DNA of 64,000 nt from assembly GCA_964411425.1 (NCBI GenBank), contig CAYPKW010000007.1:1-64000 (forward strand), written 5' to 3'. A program made the position numbers and the translations under genes. Of the stretch, positions 49,805-59,567 are shown one piece after another. The notes below the pieces were generated by a model. The model saw only the letters and a program-made list of their open reading frames with translations, was not told the DNA's origin and searched no databases. Numbering within the stretch: position 1 is the first letter of the stretch; each line of letters opens with the position of its first letter. This DNA comes from CAYPKW01 sp964411425. Its GTDB lineage: Bacteria > Pseudomonadota > Alphaproteobacteria > Dongiales > Dongiaceae.

Positions 49805-50956
49805 ATGACGACTGTGGCGACGATCTTTGACTGGCTCTTTTTGGCACTCGCTTGCGCCGGCAGTGTTTACGCGCTCGTCGCGGCTGTTTTGGTCCGGCGG
49901 TTCTTCCAATCGAAACCACCGGCCGCAGCGGAATTTGCGGCAGTGACCATTCTGAAACCCCTGAGTGGTGATGAACCTGGCTTGCGGGCTCATTTGGAGA
50001 GTTTTTGTCATCAGGATTACCCAGGCGAAGTACAGATCATTTTTGGGGTCATGGATCCGAACGACCCCGCGATTCGCTGCGTCGAAGCGCTGCAGCGGGA
50101 CCTGCCAGACCGCGACATCCGACTCGTCATAGACACCAGGGAATATGGTGCCAATAGAAAGGTATCGAACGCCATCAACATCGTGCGCGAAGCGCGCCAT
50201 GATATTCTCGTATTGGCCGACAGCGATATCGGCGTTCACCCGAGCTACCTTCGCCACATTGTCACCGAACTTTCGGCGCCCGGCATCGACCTGGTTACCT
50301 GTCTTTATCGTGGTATGCCACTGCGTGGCATCTGGGCACAGCTCTCGGCGATGGCCATCGACTACCATTTCCTGCCCAGCGTGATATTTGGACTCGCCGT
50401 TGGGCTTGCGCGGCCCTGCTTCGGTGCTACAATCGCGTTGCGCCGAACGGTTCTGGAACGGATCGGCGGATTGGAACCCTTCGTCAACTATCTCGCCGAT
50501 GACAATGCCCTTGGCGAAGCCGTCCGGCGCCAAGGACTTGGCGTCGCAATTCCGCCGATGACAGTCACCCATGCCTGCAGGGAGCGAGACCTGGCTGACT
50601 TGATGACCCATGAACTACGCTGGGCGCGCACGATTTGGTCCGTGGATCGGACCGGCTTCATCGGCTCCATAGTGACCCATCCTGTGCCGCTGGCGCTCAT
50701 TGGCGCCACCGCCTTGGGATTTTCGCTTGCCGCGACAGCGATTCTTCTGCTCACATTGTGCAGCCGGGCGGTACTGCTGCGCCAGGTCGATCAATCTTTG
50801 GGCATCCAGGGCCGGCGCTGGTGGCTTTGGCCCGCGCGCGACGTGCTATCGTTCGTTATATTCATTGTGAGCTTCTTCGTCCGGTCCGTGACCTGGCAGG
50901 GGCGTCGTTTCCGGATCGGTCCATATGGCATGCTGTCATCGCTGAAGGGCCACTGA
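49805..50956 (+). CDS. hpnI: HpnI, hopanoid glycosyltransferase
   Basis: A 383-residue GT2 membrane enzyme that adds N-acetylglucosamine to bacteriohopanetetrol. An N-terminal helix leads to FAAVTILKPLSGDEPGL, REYGANRKVSNAINIVREA and LVLADSDIGVHPSYL (DxD). FVNYLADDNALGEAVR and ELRWARTIWSVD contain the acceptor motif and an RWxRT-like element. The ATG at 49805 is in frame with the family start. The gene is the first one in a lower-GC segment and is followed by hpnJ after one base. Confidence 0.92.
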   Translation: MTTVATIFDWLFLALACAGSVYALVAAVLVRRFFQSKPPAAAEFAAVTILKPLSGDEPGLRAHLESFCHQDYPGEVQIIFGVMDPNDPAIRCVEALQRDLPDRDIRLVIDTREYGANRKVSNAINIVREARHDILVLADSDIGVHPSYLRHIVTELSAPGIDLVTCLYRGMPLRGIWAQLSAMAIDYHFLPSVIFGLAVGLARPCFGATIALRRTVLERIGGLEPFVNYLADDNALGEAVRRQGLGVAIPPMTVTHACRERDLADLMTHELRWARTIWSVDRTGFIGSIVTHPVPLALIGATALGFSLAATAILLLTLCSRAVLLRQVDQSLGIQGRRWWLWPARDVLSFVIFIVSFFVRSVTWQGRRFRIGPYGMLSSLKGH

Positions 50957-50957
50957 C

Positions 50958-52388
50958 ATGTTGAGGACGTTGTTTCTTCAAGCACCGACCTTCGATGGTT
51001 TCGATGGCGGTGCCGGATCGCGCTATCAGGCGAAGCGTGAGATCCGGTCTTTCTGGTACCCGACCTGGCTGGCCCAGCCGGCGGCTCTCGTGTCGAACAG
51101 CAGGCTTATCGACGCTCCGCCGCACGGGACCAGGCTCGCGGAAATCGCCGCGCAGGCGAACGACTATGATCTCGTGGTCCTTCATACCTCGACCCCGTCC
51201 TTCGCCTTTGACGTCAAGGCCATCGCTGCGCTGAAGGACGTCAATCCCCAGTTGAAGGCCGGCATGATCGGCGCCAAGGTTGCCGTCGATCCGGAGGGGA
51301 GCCTCGAGGCCTCTGAAGCTGTGGATTTCGTTGCCCGCAATGAGTTCGACTTCACCATCAGGGATGTGGCGGAGGATCGCCCCTGGACTTCGATTGCGGG
51401 TCTGTCATATCGCAATGGCGAAGGCGTCATAGTCCACAATCCCGAGCGTCCAATTCTGGAGAACATGGACGCGCTGCCCTTCGTCACGCCCGTCTACAAG
51501 CGTGATCTGAACATCGAAAAGTACTTCATCGGTTATTTGAAGCACCCCTATATCTCGCTGTACACCGGTCGTGGCTGCAAGTCGCGCTGCACCTTCTGTC
51601 TATGGCCGCAGACCGTGGGCGGTCATCGCTATCGTACGCGTAGCGTTGGCCATGTCGTGGAAGAGATCGCCTGGGCGAAGCATGCTTTCCCCCAGGTCAA
51701 GGAATTCTTCTTCGACGACGACACCTTTACCGACGATCTTCCGAGAGCCGAAGCGATCGCCAAGGAACTGGGCAAGCTCGCCATCACCTGGTCGTGCAAT
51801 GCCAAGGCAAACGTTCCGCGAGATTCCCTGAAGGTGCTGCGAGACAACGGTCTGCGTCTTCTCCTGGTTGGCTATGAGTCCGGCAACCAGCAGATCCTGT
51901 ACAACATCAAGAAGGGTATGCGGATCGAGGTCGCCCAGAAATTCACCAAGGACTGCCATGACCTTGGCATCACCATTCATGGCACTTTCATTCTAGGATT
52001 GCCGGGTGAAACCAAGGAGACGATTGAAGAAACCATCCGCTTCGCAACAAAGATCAATCCTCATACTATCCAAGTATCGCTGGCCGCACCATATCCCGGG
52101 ACATTCCTTTATAAACAGGCGCTGGATAACGGCTGGCTCGATGATGCAAATGCCGAGCTTGTGGACGATCGCGGTGTGCAGATCGCGCCGCTTCACTACC
52201 CGCATCTCAGTCACAATGAGATATTCGATTCCGTCGAAACCTTTTACAGGCGCTTCTACTTCCGCTCCGGAAAGATCGCGTCGATCGTCGGCGAAATGGT
52301 TCGCAGCCCGGAGATGATGAAACGCCGTCTGCGCGAAGGCGTGGAATTCTTCCACTTCCTCCGCGAAAGGCGGGAGACGTCCATGTGA
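50958..52388 (+). CDS. hpnJ: HpnJ, B12-binding radical-SAM protein
   Basis: A 476-residue protein with an N-terminal cobalamin-binding-like domain (YDLVVLHTSTPSFAFDV) and a radical-SAM domain with cluster motif GCKSRCTFCLWP (CxxxCxxC). FFDDDTFTDDLPRA, LLLVGYESGNQQIL and GTFILGLPGETKET are standard strands. HpnJ performs the ring contraction that makes the bacteriohopanetetrol cyclitol ether. The stop overlaps the hpnK GTG. Confidence 0.93.
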   Translation: MLRTLFLQAPTFDGFDGGAGSRYQAKREIRSFWYPTWLAQPAALVSNSRLIDAPPHGTRLAEIAAQANDYDLVVLHTSTPSFAFDVKAIAALKDVNPQLKAGMIGAKVAVDPEGSLEASEAVDFVARNEFDFTIRDVAEDRPWTSIAGLSYRNGEGVIVHNPERPILENMDALPFVTPVYKRDLNIEKYFIGYLKHPYISLYTGRGCKSRCTFCLWPQTVGGHRYRTRSVGHVVEEIAWAKHAFPQVKEFFFDDDTFTDDLPRAEAIAKELGKLAITWSCNAKANVPRDSLKVLRDNGLRLLLVGYESGNQQILYNIKKGMRIEVAQKFTKDCHDLGITIHGTFILGLPGETKETIEETIRFATKINPHTIQVSLAAPYPGTFLYKQALDNGWLDDANAELVDDRGVQIAPLHYPHLSHNEIFDSVETFYRRFYFRSGKIASIVGEMVRSPEMMKRRLREGVEFFHFLRERRETSM

Positions 52389-53242
52389 AGGGACTGATCA
52401 TCACCGCTGATGATTTCGGCGCCGCGGTCGAAGTGAATGAAGCAGTCGAAGTCGCGCACTATGCAGGGGTTCTGACCGCCGCCAGCCTCATGGTCACGGG
52501 ACGTTCGGTAGCGGACGCGATTGCGCGGACGCGCCGCCTAACATCGCTAAGGGTCGGTCTGCATTTGGTGTTGATCGATGGCCGGCCGGCAAGTCCGGCG
52601 TCGTCCATTCCTGATCTTGTTCGGTCTGATGGTCGGTTCCGGAGCGATATGACCATGCTCGGAGCGGAAATGTTCCTCCGACCGAAGGTCCGTCGCCAGG
52701 TTGCAACGGAAATTGCCGCCCAGTTCGAAGCGTTCCAGGCGACCGGTCTGGCGCTGGACCATGTGAATGCCCATAAGCACTTCCACCTGCATCCGACAAT
52801 CTCGGGGCTTATCCTCGAAATCGGCCGCAGATTTGGCATACGCGCGGCACGCGTGCCCGCGGAACCGCGCACAATTCTGGCCTTGGCCGAACCTGGGATG
52901 AAATCGCGATCCGATTATGTCTTACTGCCCTGGGCAGCGATCCTGAAATCGCGATTTGAGAAAGCCGGCCTCTTGGTGCCGCAAAGCGTATTCGGGCTGG
53001 CGTGGTCGGGCGCGATGACTGCGCGCCGACTCGCCGCCCTCTTGCAACATTTGCCGCCAGGGCTAAACGAGATCTATCTGCACCCGGCAACGAGCGACAG
53101 CTTCGAGGGGGCAGCGCCGGGATATCACTACGCTGAGGAATTCGCGGCGTTGACGGCGCCGAGCACCATTGAAGAGGTGCGAAGAACGCGGGCCCGGCTC
53201 GGTGGTTTCGCGGACTTTGATGCGGCTAGAGCGCTCGCATGA
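52385..53242 (+). CDS. hpnK: HpnK, YdjC/ChbG-type deacetylase
   Basis: A 285-residue carbohydrate deacetylase. GLIITADDFGAAVEVNEAV holds the first Asp pair, VGLHLVLIDGRP and HVNAHKHFHLHP contain the metal-binding His residues, and EIYLHPAT is the C-terminal motif. HpnK removes the acetyl group from the N-acetylglucosaminyl hopanoid made by HpnI. The GTG start overlaps the hpnJ TGA (GTGA); the end overlaps hpnL by ATGA. Confidence 0.92.
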   Translation: MKGLIITADDFGAAVEVNEAVEVAHYAGVLTAASLMVTGRSVADAIARTRRLTSLRVGLHLVLIDGRPASPASSIPDLVRSDGRFRSDMTMLGAEMFLRPKVRRQVATEIAAQFEAFQATGLALDHVNAHKHFHLHPTISGLILEIGRRFGIRAARVPAEPRTILALAEPGMKSRSDYVLLPWAAILKSRFEKAGLLVPQSVFGLAWSGAMTARRLAALLQHLPPGLNEIYLHPATSDSFEGAAPGYHYAEEFAALTAPSTIEEVRRTRARLGGFADFDAARALA

Positions 53243-54291
53243 AGTATCTTGGCAAGGCGCTGGCTGTCGCTGGTCTTGCGCTTGCGACTTGGCTTTTCCT
53301 GCGTGAGGATCCGCAAGCCATCCTTGCGCTGTTGCGCGACGCCGGGCTCGCGCTCGCTGCCGCCAGCCTGATCCATGTGCTGCCGATGGCCCTCAATGCG
53401 CGCGGCTGGCAAGTTCTAATTCCCGGCGCCGGCCGGCCAAACCTCGCCGCGATGGTCCGCATCGTCTGGATCCGGGAATCCGTCAACGGACTCCTGCCGG
53501 TCGCCCGGATCGGTGGCGAGATCGTCTCGTTTCGCCTGATGCGCAAGATGGGCGTGCGTAGGGCGCCCGCCGCCGCCAGCCTGGTGGTCGACACGGGACT
53601 ATGCCTGTTGTCCCAGCTTGCCTTCGCCTTGCTGGGCATCGGCTTGCTCGCGACCTACCATACCGGCGATCTCGTCCTGCAGCTCGGCGCTGGGTTGGCA
53701 ATTGCGGTGCCCGTCGCAGTGCTGTTCATTTTGGTCCAGTATGCCCGTCCCTTCGAAAGAGTCGTGGGCCTGATCAATCGATTGGCCGCAGGGCGGTTAG
53801 ATGGTGTCATCGGACATTCGGCGCGTTTCGACCGGGCAGTACGCACCATGTATCGGCGGCGTGGCGCCGTTATTCGTAGCCTCCTGTGGCAATTTGGGGG
53901 CTATTTGGCGGGTGCCGTGGAGATTTGGGTAGCGCTACTTATTCTCGGCCATCCGGTGGGTCCGACGGAATCGCTCGCCATCGAGGCGGTGATCATGGCT
54001 GTGAGCAGCGCTGGCTTCCTGGTCCCAGGAGCCATCGGCATTCAAGAGGGCGGCTTCCTATTGATCGGCGGCGTGGTCGGGCTGGATCCGTCGATCGCGC
54101 TCGCGCTGGCCGCCGCAAGGCGGCTGCGCGATTGCGTTATCTTCTTTCCCGGCCTATTGGCCTGGCACGTAATGGAAGGCCAAGAAATTGGGCGGGTGGC
54201 CTCCACACAAAAATCCTATCTCGGGTCCTGGGCGGCGAGCGCGAACGTCACTGCGTCCACACCCCGTTTATCGAGCAAGGAGCGGATTTGA
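53239..54291 (+). CDS. hpnL: HpnL, putative hopanoid membrane protein (flippase-like)
   Basis: A 350-residue membrane protein of the lysylphosphatidylglycerol synthase transmembrane (LPG_synthase_TM/UPF0104) family, with about eight helices. RIGGEIVSFRLMRKMGV and GAIGIQEGGFLLIGGVVGLD are conserved. It closes the lower-GC hpnI-J-K-L block and begins inside the hpnK stop. The last 40 residues (after QEIGRV) are poorly conserved and polar. The next gene is a second protein of the same family. Confidence 0.85.
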   Translation: MKYLGKALAVAGLALATWLFLREDPQAILALLRDAGLALAAASLIHVLPMALNARGWQVLIPGAGRPNLAAMVRIVWIRESVNGLLPVARIGGEIVSFRLMRKMGVRRAPAAASLVVDTGLCLLSQLAFALLGIGLLATYHTGDLVLQLGAGLAIAVPVAVLFILVQYARPFERVVGLINRLAAGRLDGVIGHSARFDRAVRTMYRRRGAVIRSLLWQFGGYLAGAVEIWVALLILGHPVGPTESLAIEAVIMAVSSAGFLVPGAIGIQEGGFLLIGGVVGLDPSIALALAAARRLRDCVIFFPGLLAWHVMEGQEIGRVASTQKSYLGSWAASANVTASTPRLSSKERI

Positions 54292-54357
54292 CCCCGACCG
54301 GACCGATGACGGCATGATGGGATTCGGCAACATTCCTTGCGTTGCCGCGATGGGCAG

Positions 54358-55344
54358 ATGCGGCGCCTGAAGATCGTCTATCTCCTGTTGGGCCTGGGAT
54401 TGCTGGGCTGGGTGCTGTTCGACACCGACCTGGTCGATGTCGCGGCGCGCCTCAGGCAGGTCGGCTGGGGCATCGGGCTGGTGCTCGTGCTGTCCTTCGT
54501 GGTCATGGGCATCGATGCGCTCACTTGGCAGATGGCGCTGCGCTCGGTGCCGCTCGACACGTCGTGGTTCTATCGCATGCTGCGGGTGCGGCTGGTCGGC
54601 GAAGCCTTCAACAGCGTAGTCCCGGCCGGAGGATTCGGCGGCGAGCCGCTCAAGGCGATGCTGCTCAATCGCCATTACGGGGTTGCCTATCGCGAGAGTG
54701 CCGCCTCCATCGTCATGGGCCGCACGGTGAACATGATGGCCCAGGTGCCGTTTCTGGCCGGCGGCATCGCGCTCACCCTGCTATCGACCATGCTGCCGAA
54801 CAGCTACAAAATGACGCTCGGCATCGGCCTTCTGCTGTTTACGCTGGCAACCCTGCTGCTGTTCGCGACCCAGCGCTTCCGGTTGGGTTCGCTCCTGCTG
54901 GAGCGCGTGCGTCGTTGGCGAATGGGACGCCCGCTCGCCGCCGGCGCGCGCGAGATGGCCGAGCTGGAAGGGCGGTTCGTCGGCTTTTACGTCGGCAATA
55001 GTCGGCTGCTCGGTCTCGCCTTCGCGCTCGCGCTCGCCAACTGGTTCGTCGGCACGACCGAGATTTACTGCATCCTCACGTTCCTCGGGCATCCGGTGTC
55101 GTTTCTCGACGCCTGGATTATCGAGGCGGCCGCGCAATTGGTGCGGGCCGCGACGTTTTTTATTCCGGCGAGCCTGGGCGCACAGGAAGGGGGGTTCCTG
55201 TTGATTTGCGCGGCGCTGACCGGACTGCCGCCGCTCGGCCTGGCGGTTGCGCTGCTGCGGCGCCTGCGGGAGATCGTCTGGATCGGCGCCGGATTCGCGT
55301 TGGGCTTCTGGTACTCGACGCGCGCGGCGCGCGTGGCGCGCTAA
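54358..55344 (+). CDS. Second flippase-like (LPG synthase TM family) protein
   Basis: A 328-residue membrane protein with the same fold as HpnL. It shares the pattern GAQEGGFLLICAALTGLP (HpnL: GIQEGGFLLIGGVVGLD), VVPAGGFGGEPLKAMLL and a final RRLREIVWIGAG helix. The ATG at 54358 gives MRRLKIVYLLLG; a TTG at 54337 is possible. Unlike HpnL, its base composition matches the rest of the window. It ends in a 4-base tail-to-tail overlap with hpnN, so it may move a hopanoid or the modified lipid made in this cluster. Confidence 0.82.
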   Translation: MRRLKIVYLLLGLGLLGWVLFDTDLVDVAARLRQVGWGIGLVLVLSFVVMGIDALTWQMALRSVPLDTSWFYRMLRVRLVGEAFNSVVPAGGFGGEPLKAMLLNRHYGVAYRESAASIVMGRTVNMMAQVPFLAGGIALTLLSTMLPNSYKMTLGIGLLLFTLATLLLFATQRFRLGSLLLERVRRWRMGRPLAAGAREMAELEGRFVGFYVGNSRLLGLAFALALANWFVGTTEIYCILTFLGHPVSFLDAWIIEAAAQLVRAATFFIPASLGAQEGGFLLICAALTGLPPLGLAVALLRRLREIVWIGAGFALGFWYSTRAARVAR

Positions 55345-57914
55345 CGCTTGACGAGCCCGAACAGCGCCGGCAGCACCGCGAGCGTGCAGAACAATACGTA
55401 CCCTAGCTCGATCGCCAGCAGCGTTCCCATGCCGGCGGTGCCGGGATGGCTCGACAGTCCAAGGCTGCCGAACGCCGCCGCCGTGGTGAGCGCGCTGAAC
55501 AGCACCGCGCGGGCGGTGCTCGACTGCAAGGGTCCTTCGAGACCGGCGCGCCAATTCATCACGAAGTAGATATCGAAGGCGACGCCGATGCCGAACAGCA
55601 GCGGCAAGGCGATGATGTTGGCGAAATTCAGCGCCAACCCGATGACCACCGTGGTCGCCATGGTCAACACGCCCGCCAGCACCAATGGCGCCAGCACCAG
55701 CAGCACGTCGAGCGGCCGGCGCAATACCGCCGCCAGCAGGACGGCGATGGCAACGAACGCCAAGATGCCGGCGGTGATGAAGGCGTCGACGATCGAGCGG
55801 GCCGATTCATGGATCGAGACCGCGGCGCCGGTCGCCTCCGGCACAGCCGCCTGGACGGCTGCGACGAAACGCCGCAGCGTCTCGGTATCGCTGGCGTCGC
55901 CGTTGGGAAAGAGCGCGACGCGCGCCCGGCCATCGGCGGCCATCCATGCCTCCTTGAGGTCTCGCGGCAGGTCGTCGAGCGTCACCTGGTGAGCCGAGAG
56001 CGCCAGGCGCAGGGCGGCCAGTTGTTCGGTCAGTCCGTCGAGCAACGCCGATTCCAAGAGGGCGCGCAGACCGCCGCCGCGCTCGAGGACGCGGTGCAGC
56101 GCCTCCGCAAGGCGTCGTGACGAGCCGCCGCCTTCCTTAGGCACCACCGCGTCGAGCTTCTCGACCGCCGCCGCAATCGCCGCCATGACCTCCCCGTCGC
56201 TCGGCGGCGCGGCGACCCGCACCGGATTGAGCGTGACGCCGAGCAGGAGTCTCGCGTCTTCCAGAATGGCCAACTTCTCCGCCTGCTCCCTCGGCACGAA
56301 GCTGGCGAGGGATACGGCCCGGTCGATCTCCGGCAACGCCTCCATGCGTTCGGCGAGCGCCGCCGCCGCGGCGGGCGAGGGCGCCACCACGGCAGCAGTG
56401 AACGGCGCCCCCGAGCCGTCCGCGATGAGGTCGAACAGGGTGGCGACCGACTCGGTATTCGGATCCTTGAGGTTGAGCGGATTGAAATCGAAGTCCAGCC
56501 GCGGCACCGAGGTCAAGGCCGCCAGTCCGATCGCCACCGCGGCCGCTGCGACCGGCCGGCAGCGCCGCAGCAAGAAGCGGTCGACCGGCGCCGCCCAGGC
56601 AAACCCCACCGGGGCGCGTTCGGCCGGCGGGCGCAGCAGGGCGAGCAGCGCCGGCAGCAATGTCAGATCGAGCACCACTGCGATCAGCATGCCCGCCCCG
56701 GCGATGAGGCCGAGCTCGGCGATGCCCACGTAATCGGTCGGCACGAGGGAGAAGAAGCCGGCCGCGGTCGCCGTCGCCGCCAACACGAGTGGCGCGCCCA
56801 TGCCGGCGGCGCTACGCCGCAGGGCCTCGGCCAGATCCCCGCTTCGGTATCGTTCATCGCGGAAACGGACGCTGAACTGGATACCGAAATCCACCGCGAT
56901 GCCGACATAAAGTACGACGAAGGCCACCGAGATCAGGTTCAACGACCCGACGGCGGCGGTGGCGAAAGCCGCGGCGGCGGCCAAGCCGGCCACCAGCGTG
57001 ATGAGGATCGCGGTGATGGTTCGCCACGATCGCAAGGCGACGAACAGCACCGCAAGAACGGCGGCGAACGTGATGACGATCGCCGCGCGGGCGCCCTCGG
57101 CAACCGAGGCGAACTCCTCGTCCGCCAGAGCGATCTCGCCGGTGAGGCGGACGCGCACGCCGGCCTCGGGCGTCAATCCGGCCGCCTCGGCCGTGCGGCG
57201 AATGACCATCGACGCCGCGCCGCCCGGCTCGAGCGCGGCGAAATCGATGACCGGCTGAACCTGGATGACGCGGCGCAATTGCCGGGGCTCGGCCGCCCTG
57301 CCGGTGAGCAACGTCTGCCAGGACAGGGGTTGTTGGCGGCCGGCCAGAGCCGCCTCCGCCGCGTCCGCCACGCCGGCCAAGGACGCTTCGAGATCGGACA
57401 GCGCCGCCGCGCCCCGCGCCACGCCGTCGAGGGCAAGGGCGAGCACGTCGAACAGTCCGCGCAGGCTGGGGTCGGCGGCAAGCCCGCCGATCAGGGGCTG
57501 CGCCTGGATGAGCTTGTCGGCGACGCCGGTCAATTCTTCCGGCGACAGATAGAGCAGGCCATTGCGCTGAAAGAACTCGCCGCCGTCCGGCCGCCAAACC
57601 GCCCGGAATTGCGACGGCTGCGAGGCCAAGCGGCGGGTAAGCGTCGTCGCCGCCGCCTCGGCGCGTTCCGGTGTCGCGGCCTCGACCACGACCGCGATCG
57701 AATCGTCGAGGCGCGGAAAGGCCGCGTTGAATTCGGCCTGCCGCTGGCGCCACGGCAGCTCGCTCGACAGCAGCGCGGCGGTGTCGGTGTCGATGCCGAG
57801 GCGCTCCAGCGCGACACCGCCCAATAGGACGGTGCCCGCAAGCCCCGCAAGCGCCACGACGGCCGCCCGGCGCCGGCACAGGTCCACCAGCCGAACCAGC
57901 GATTGAACCAGCAT
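55341..57914 (-). CDS. hpnN: HpnN, RND-family hopanoid transporter
   Basis: An 857-residue inner-membrane protein of the MMPL/RND superfamily with twelve helices and two large periplasmic loops. The first half carries VAFVVLYVGIAVDFGIQFSVRF and LAATATAAGFFSLVP; the second half carries IIALPLLFGIGVAFDIYFVMNW and LTTAAAFGSLGLSSHPGTAGMG. HpnN moves hopanoids to the outer membrane in Rhodopseudomonas. It starts right after the copD stop with no gap, so it is expressed with dxr-copC-copD. Confidence 0.93.
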   Translation of the reverse strand: MLVQSLVRLVDLCRRRAAVVALAGLAGTVLLGGVALERLGIDTDTAALLSSELPWRQRQAEFNAAFPRLDDSIAVVVEAATPERAEAAATTLTRRLASQPSQFRAVWRPDGGEFFQRNGLLYLSPEELTGVADKLIQAQPLIGGLAADPSLRGLFDVLALALDGVARGAAALSDLEASLAGVADAAEAALAGRQQPLSWQTLLTGRAAEPRQLRRVIQVQPVIDFAALEPGGAASMVIRRTAEAAGLTPEAGVRVRLTGEIALADEEFASVAEGARAAIVITFAAVLAVLFVALRSWRTITAILITLVAGLAAAAAFATAAVGSLNLISVAFVVLYVGIAVDFGIQFSVRFRDERYRSGDLAEALRRSAAGMGAPLVLAATATAAGFFSLVPTDYVGIAELGLIAGAGMLIAVVLDLTLLPALLALLRPPAERAPVGFAWAAPVDRFLLRRCRPVAAAAVAIGLAALTSVPRLDFDFNPLNLKDPNTESVATLFDLIADGSGAPFTAAVVAPSPAAAAALAERMEALPEIDRAVSLASFVPREQAEKLAILEDARLLLGVTLNPVRVAAPPSDGEVMAAIAAAVEKLDAVVPKEGGGSSRRLAEALHRVLERGGGLRALLESALLDGLTEQLAALRLALSAHQVTLDDLPRDLKEAWMAADGRARVALFPNGDASDTETLRRFVAAVQAAVPEATGAAVSIHESARSIVDAFITAGILAFVAIAVLLAAVLRRPLDVLLVLAPLVLAGVLTMATTVVIGLALNFANIIALPLLFGIGVAFDIYFVMNWRAGLEGPLQSSTARAVLFSALTTAAAFGSLGLSSHPGTAGMGTLLAIELGYVLFCTLAVLPALFGLVKR

Positions 57915-59561
57915 CTAGCTTTCTCGGTAGAAGAACAGTAGCAGCCCGATCGCCGCGAAGCAGCAGGGCCAGAGCCAGCCCGCGATGCGGCCGACGGGCG
58001 GTTCGAGACGGATCTCGAGCCAGCGCGCCCAACCGGCGGCGATCCCGAGCAGGCCCATGGAAATGTGCGTCAGCTCGATCAGCAGCTCCGACTTGACATT
58101 GCCGACCGGGTGCGTGTGGGTCAACAACAGGGCGCCCGCGATCGCCGTCAGCAGCGGAAACACTAGGCCACTCCTCGCCCAGCGGCCGGACTGCGCGCGC
58201 CACTCGAAGAAACTGAAGCCGGTAATGAGCAGGACGAAGATGCGGTGCTGCACCACGGAGGGGTCGCGGAGGCTCTCTAGAAGTCCGACATGGCCGAGCG
58301 GCCACACTTCTGGGTCGGAACGCAAGACGAGGAACGCGGCCAGCGCCAGGAACAGCAGCGGCCAATGACGCGCCCAGTCGACCCGCCCGGTCCGGCACAA
58401 CAGCGCCAGCAGCGCGATGGACAACACGATGATGCCGGCCCAGTTGTGGTTGAACTCAGACCAGGCGCCGTCATGGGCGTTGCGCGGCGGTGGCGACCCG
58501 CCTCCCGGGACATAGGCCTCGGGCACCTCGGCGGCCTCAGCCGCCATCGCCGCCTCCACTCGCGCCTGCAAGGACGGGATCGACAACATGGCGTGGTCGG
58601 GGCTGGTCAGGCTCGGCCGGCGCGGCGACATTCGCTCGCCGATGTCCGCAAGCGTCACCCGGTCGCGGACGAGATCGATGGCCGGGGGCAACGAGGTGAG
58701 CGACCCGGCGGCGAAGAACACTGCGATGCCGATCCCGATCTCCACCTCGGCGAAGCGGCGCAGCCTGAGGGTAGGCGTCGCGGGCGCCCGTTCGAGGCGG
58801 GCCACGAGAAGGAAATTCATGGCTCCCAGGAATAGGAGAGAGACGAGAAGAATGAATTTGGCGGCCGCCATCGCCCCGTAGGCCGTCCCGTAGATCGCAT
58901 CGACGGCGCCGATATAGCCGATCCCCAAGACGAGCGCACCGGTCACGAGGGTCCCGACCGCCGCCATCGCCATGCGCGAGAAACGCCGGCCGACGAGCCG
59001 GGCCGCTTCGCCGCCACAGCGATTGAGGGTATCGAGGAAATACGGCAGACCGCCTATCCAAACGCCTCCCCCCAGCAGGTGCAGCGCGGTCGCCGTCGCC
59101 AGCACGAGCCGGTCGTCGAGCCGAGCCATGGCGTGGCTGGTGAACGTGGCGGCGCCGGCCAACGCAAGGACGCCGGCCCCGAGGAGCAGCAGCCTGACCC
59201 GGTCCGGCGGGCGGCGCAGCAGCGCGATGGCCCCCAGCGCCAACGCGATCTTGGTCGCGCCGGCGCGGACGAAATCGCCTCCGGCCGCCTCGGCCAAGGG
59301 TAGGTCAAGGGTTCCCATCAGCATCGCCGAGCGGACCGCGATCCGCGCCGTCTCGATCGCGACGAGCGCCCAGGCGCTCCACTCGGCGCCGCGAGCGCAG
59401 CGCCGCAGCAGACCGCCCGCCGCCTCGCCCAGCGAGGGCGCCAGCGGGTGCGCGAGGAACAGCATGAAGGCGATGCCGCCGATCAGCAGCGACTGCGCGA
59501 TCGAATCGAGCGCGTGCAGGCCTACCGTCAGGTAGGCGAAAATGTCGATCAGCAGCGTCAT
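57915..59561 (-). CDS. CopD-family membrane protein, long form
   Basis: A 548-residue protein with at least twelve hydrophobic segments. The N-terminal 300 residues are CopD-like (LTVGLHALDSIAQSLLIGGIAFMLF; TFTSHAMARLDDRLVLATATALHLLGGGVWIGGLP, with the conserved His). After a loop of about 90 residues rich in Ala, Glu and Pro, a second membrane domain follows (WPLLFLALAAFLVLRSDPEVWPLG, HRIFVLLITGFSFFEWRAQ). Ordinary CopD is about 300 residues, so this is a fused form. It probably imports copper together with the CopC upstream. It is back-to-back with hpnN. Confidence 0.83.
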   Translation of the reverse strand: MTLLIDIFAYLTVGLHALDSIAQSLLIGGIAFMLFLAHPLAPSLGEAAGGLLRRCARGAEWSAWALVAIETARIAVRSAMLMGTLDLPLAEAAGGDFVRAGATKIALALGAIALLRRPPDRVRLLLLGAGVLALAGAATFTSHAMARLDDRLVLATATALHLLGGGVWIGGLPYFLDTLNRCGGEAARLVGRRFSRMAMAAVGTLVTGALVLGIGYIGAVDAIYGTAYGAMAAAKFILLVSLLFLGAMNFLLVARLERAPATPTLRLRRFAEVEIGIGIAVFFAAGSLTSLPPAIDLVRDRVTLADIGERMSPRRPSLTSPDHAMLSIPSLQARVEAAMAAEAAEVPEAYVPGGGSPPPRNAHDGAWSEFNHNWAGIIVLSIALLALLCRTGRVDWARHWPLLFLALAAFLVLRSDPEVWPLGHVGLLESLRDPSVVQHRIFVLLITGFSFFEWRAQSGRWARSGLVFPLLTAIAGALLLTHTHPVGNVKSELLIELTHISMGLLGIAAGWARWLEIRLEPPVGRIAGWLWPCCFAAIGLLLFFYRES

Positions 59562-59567
59562 GGCCGG

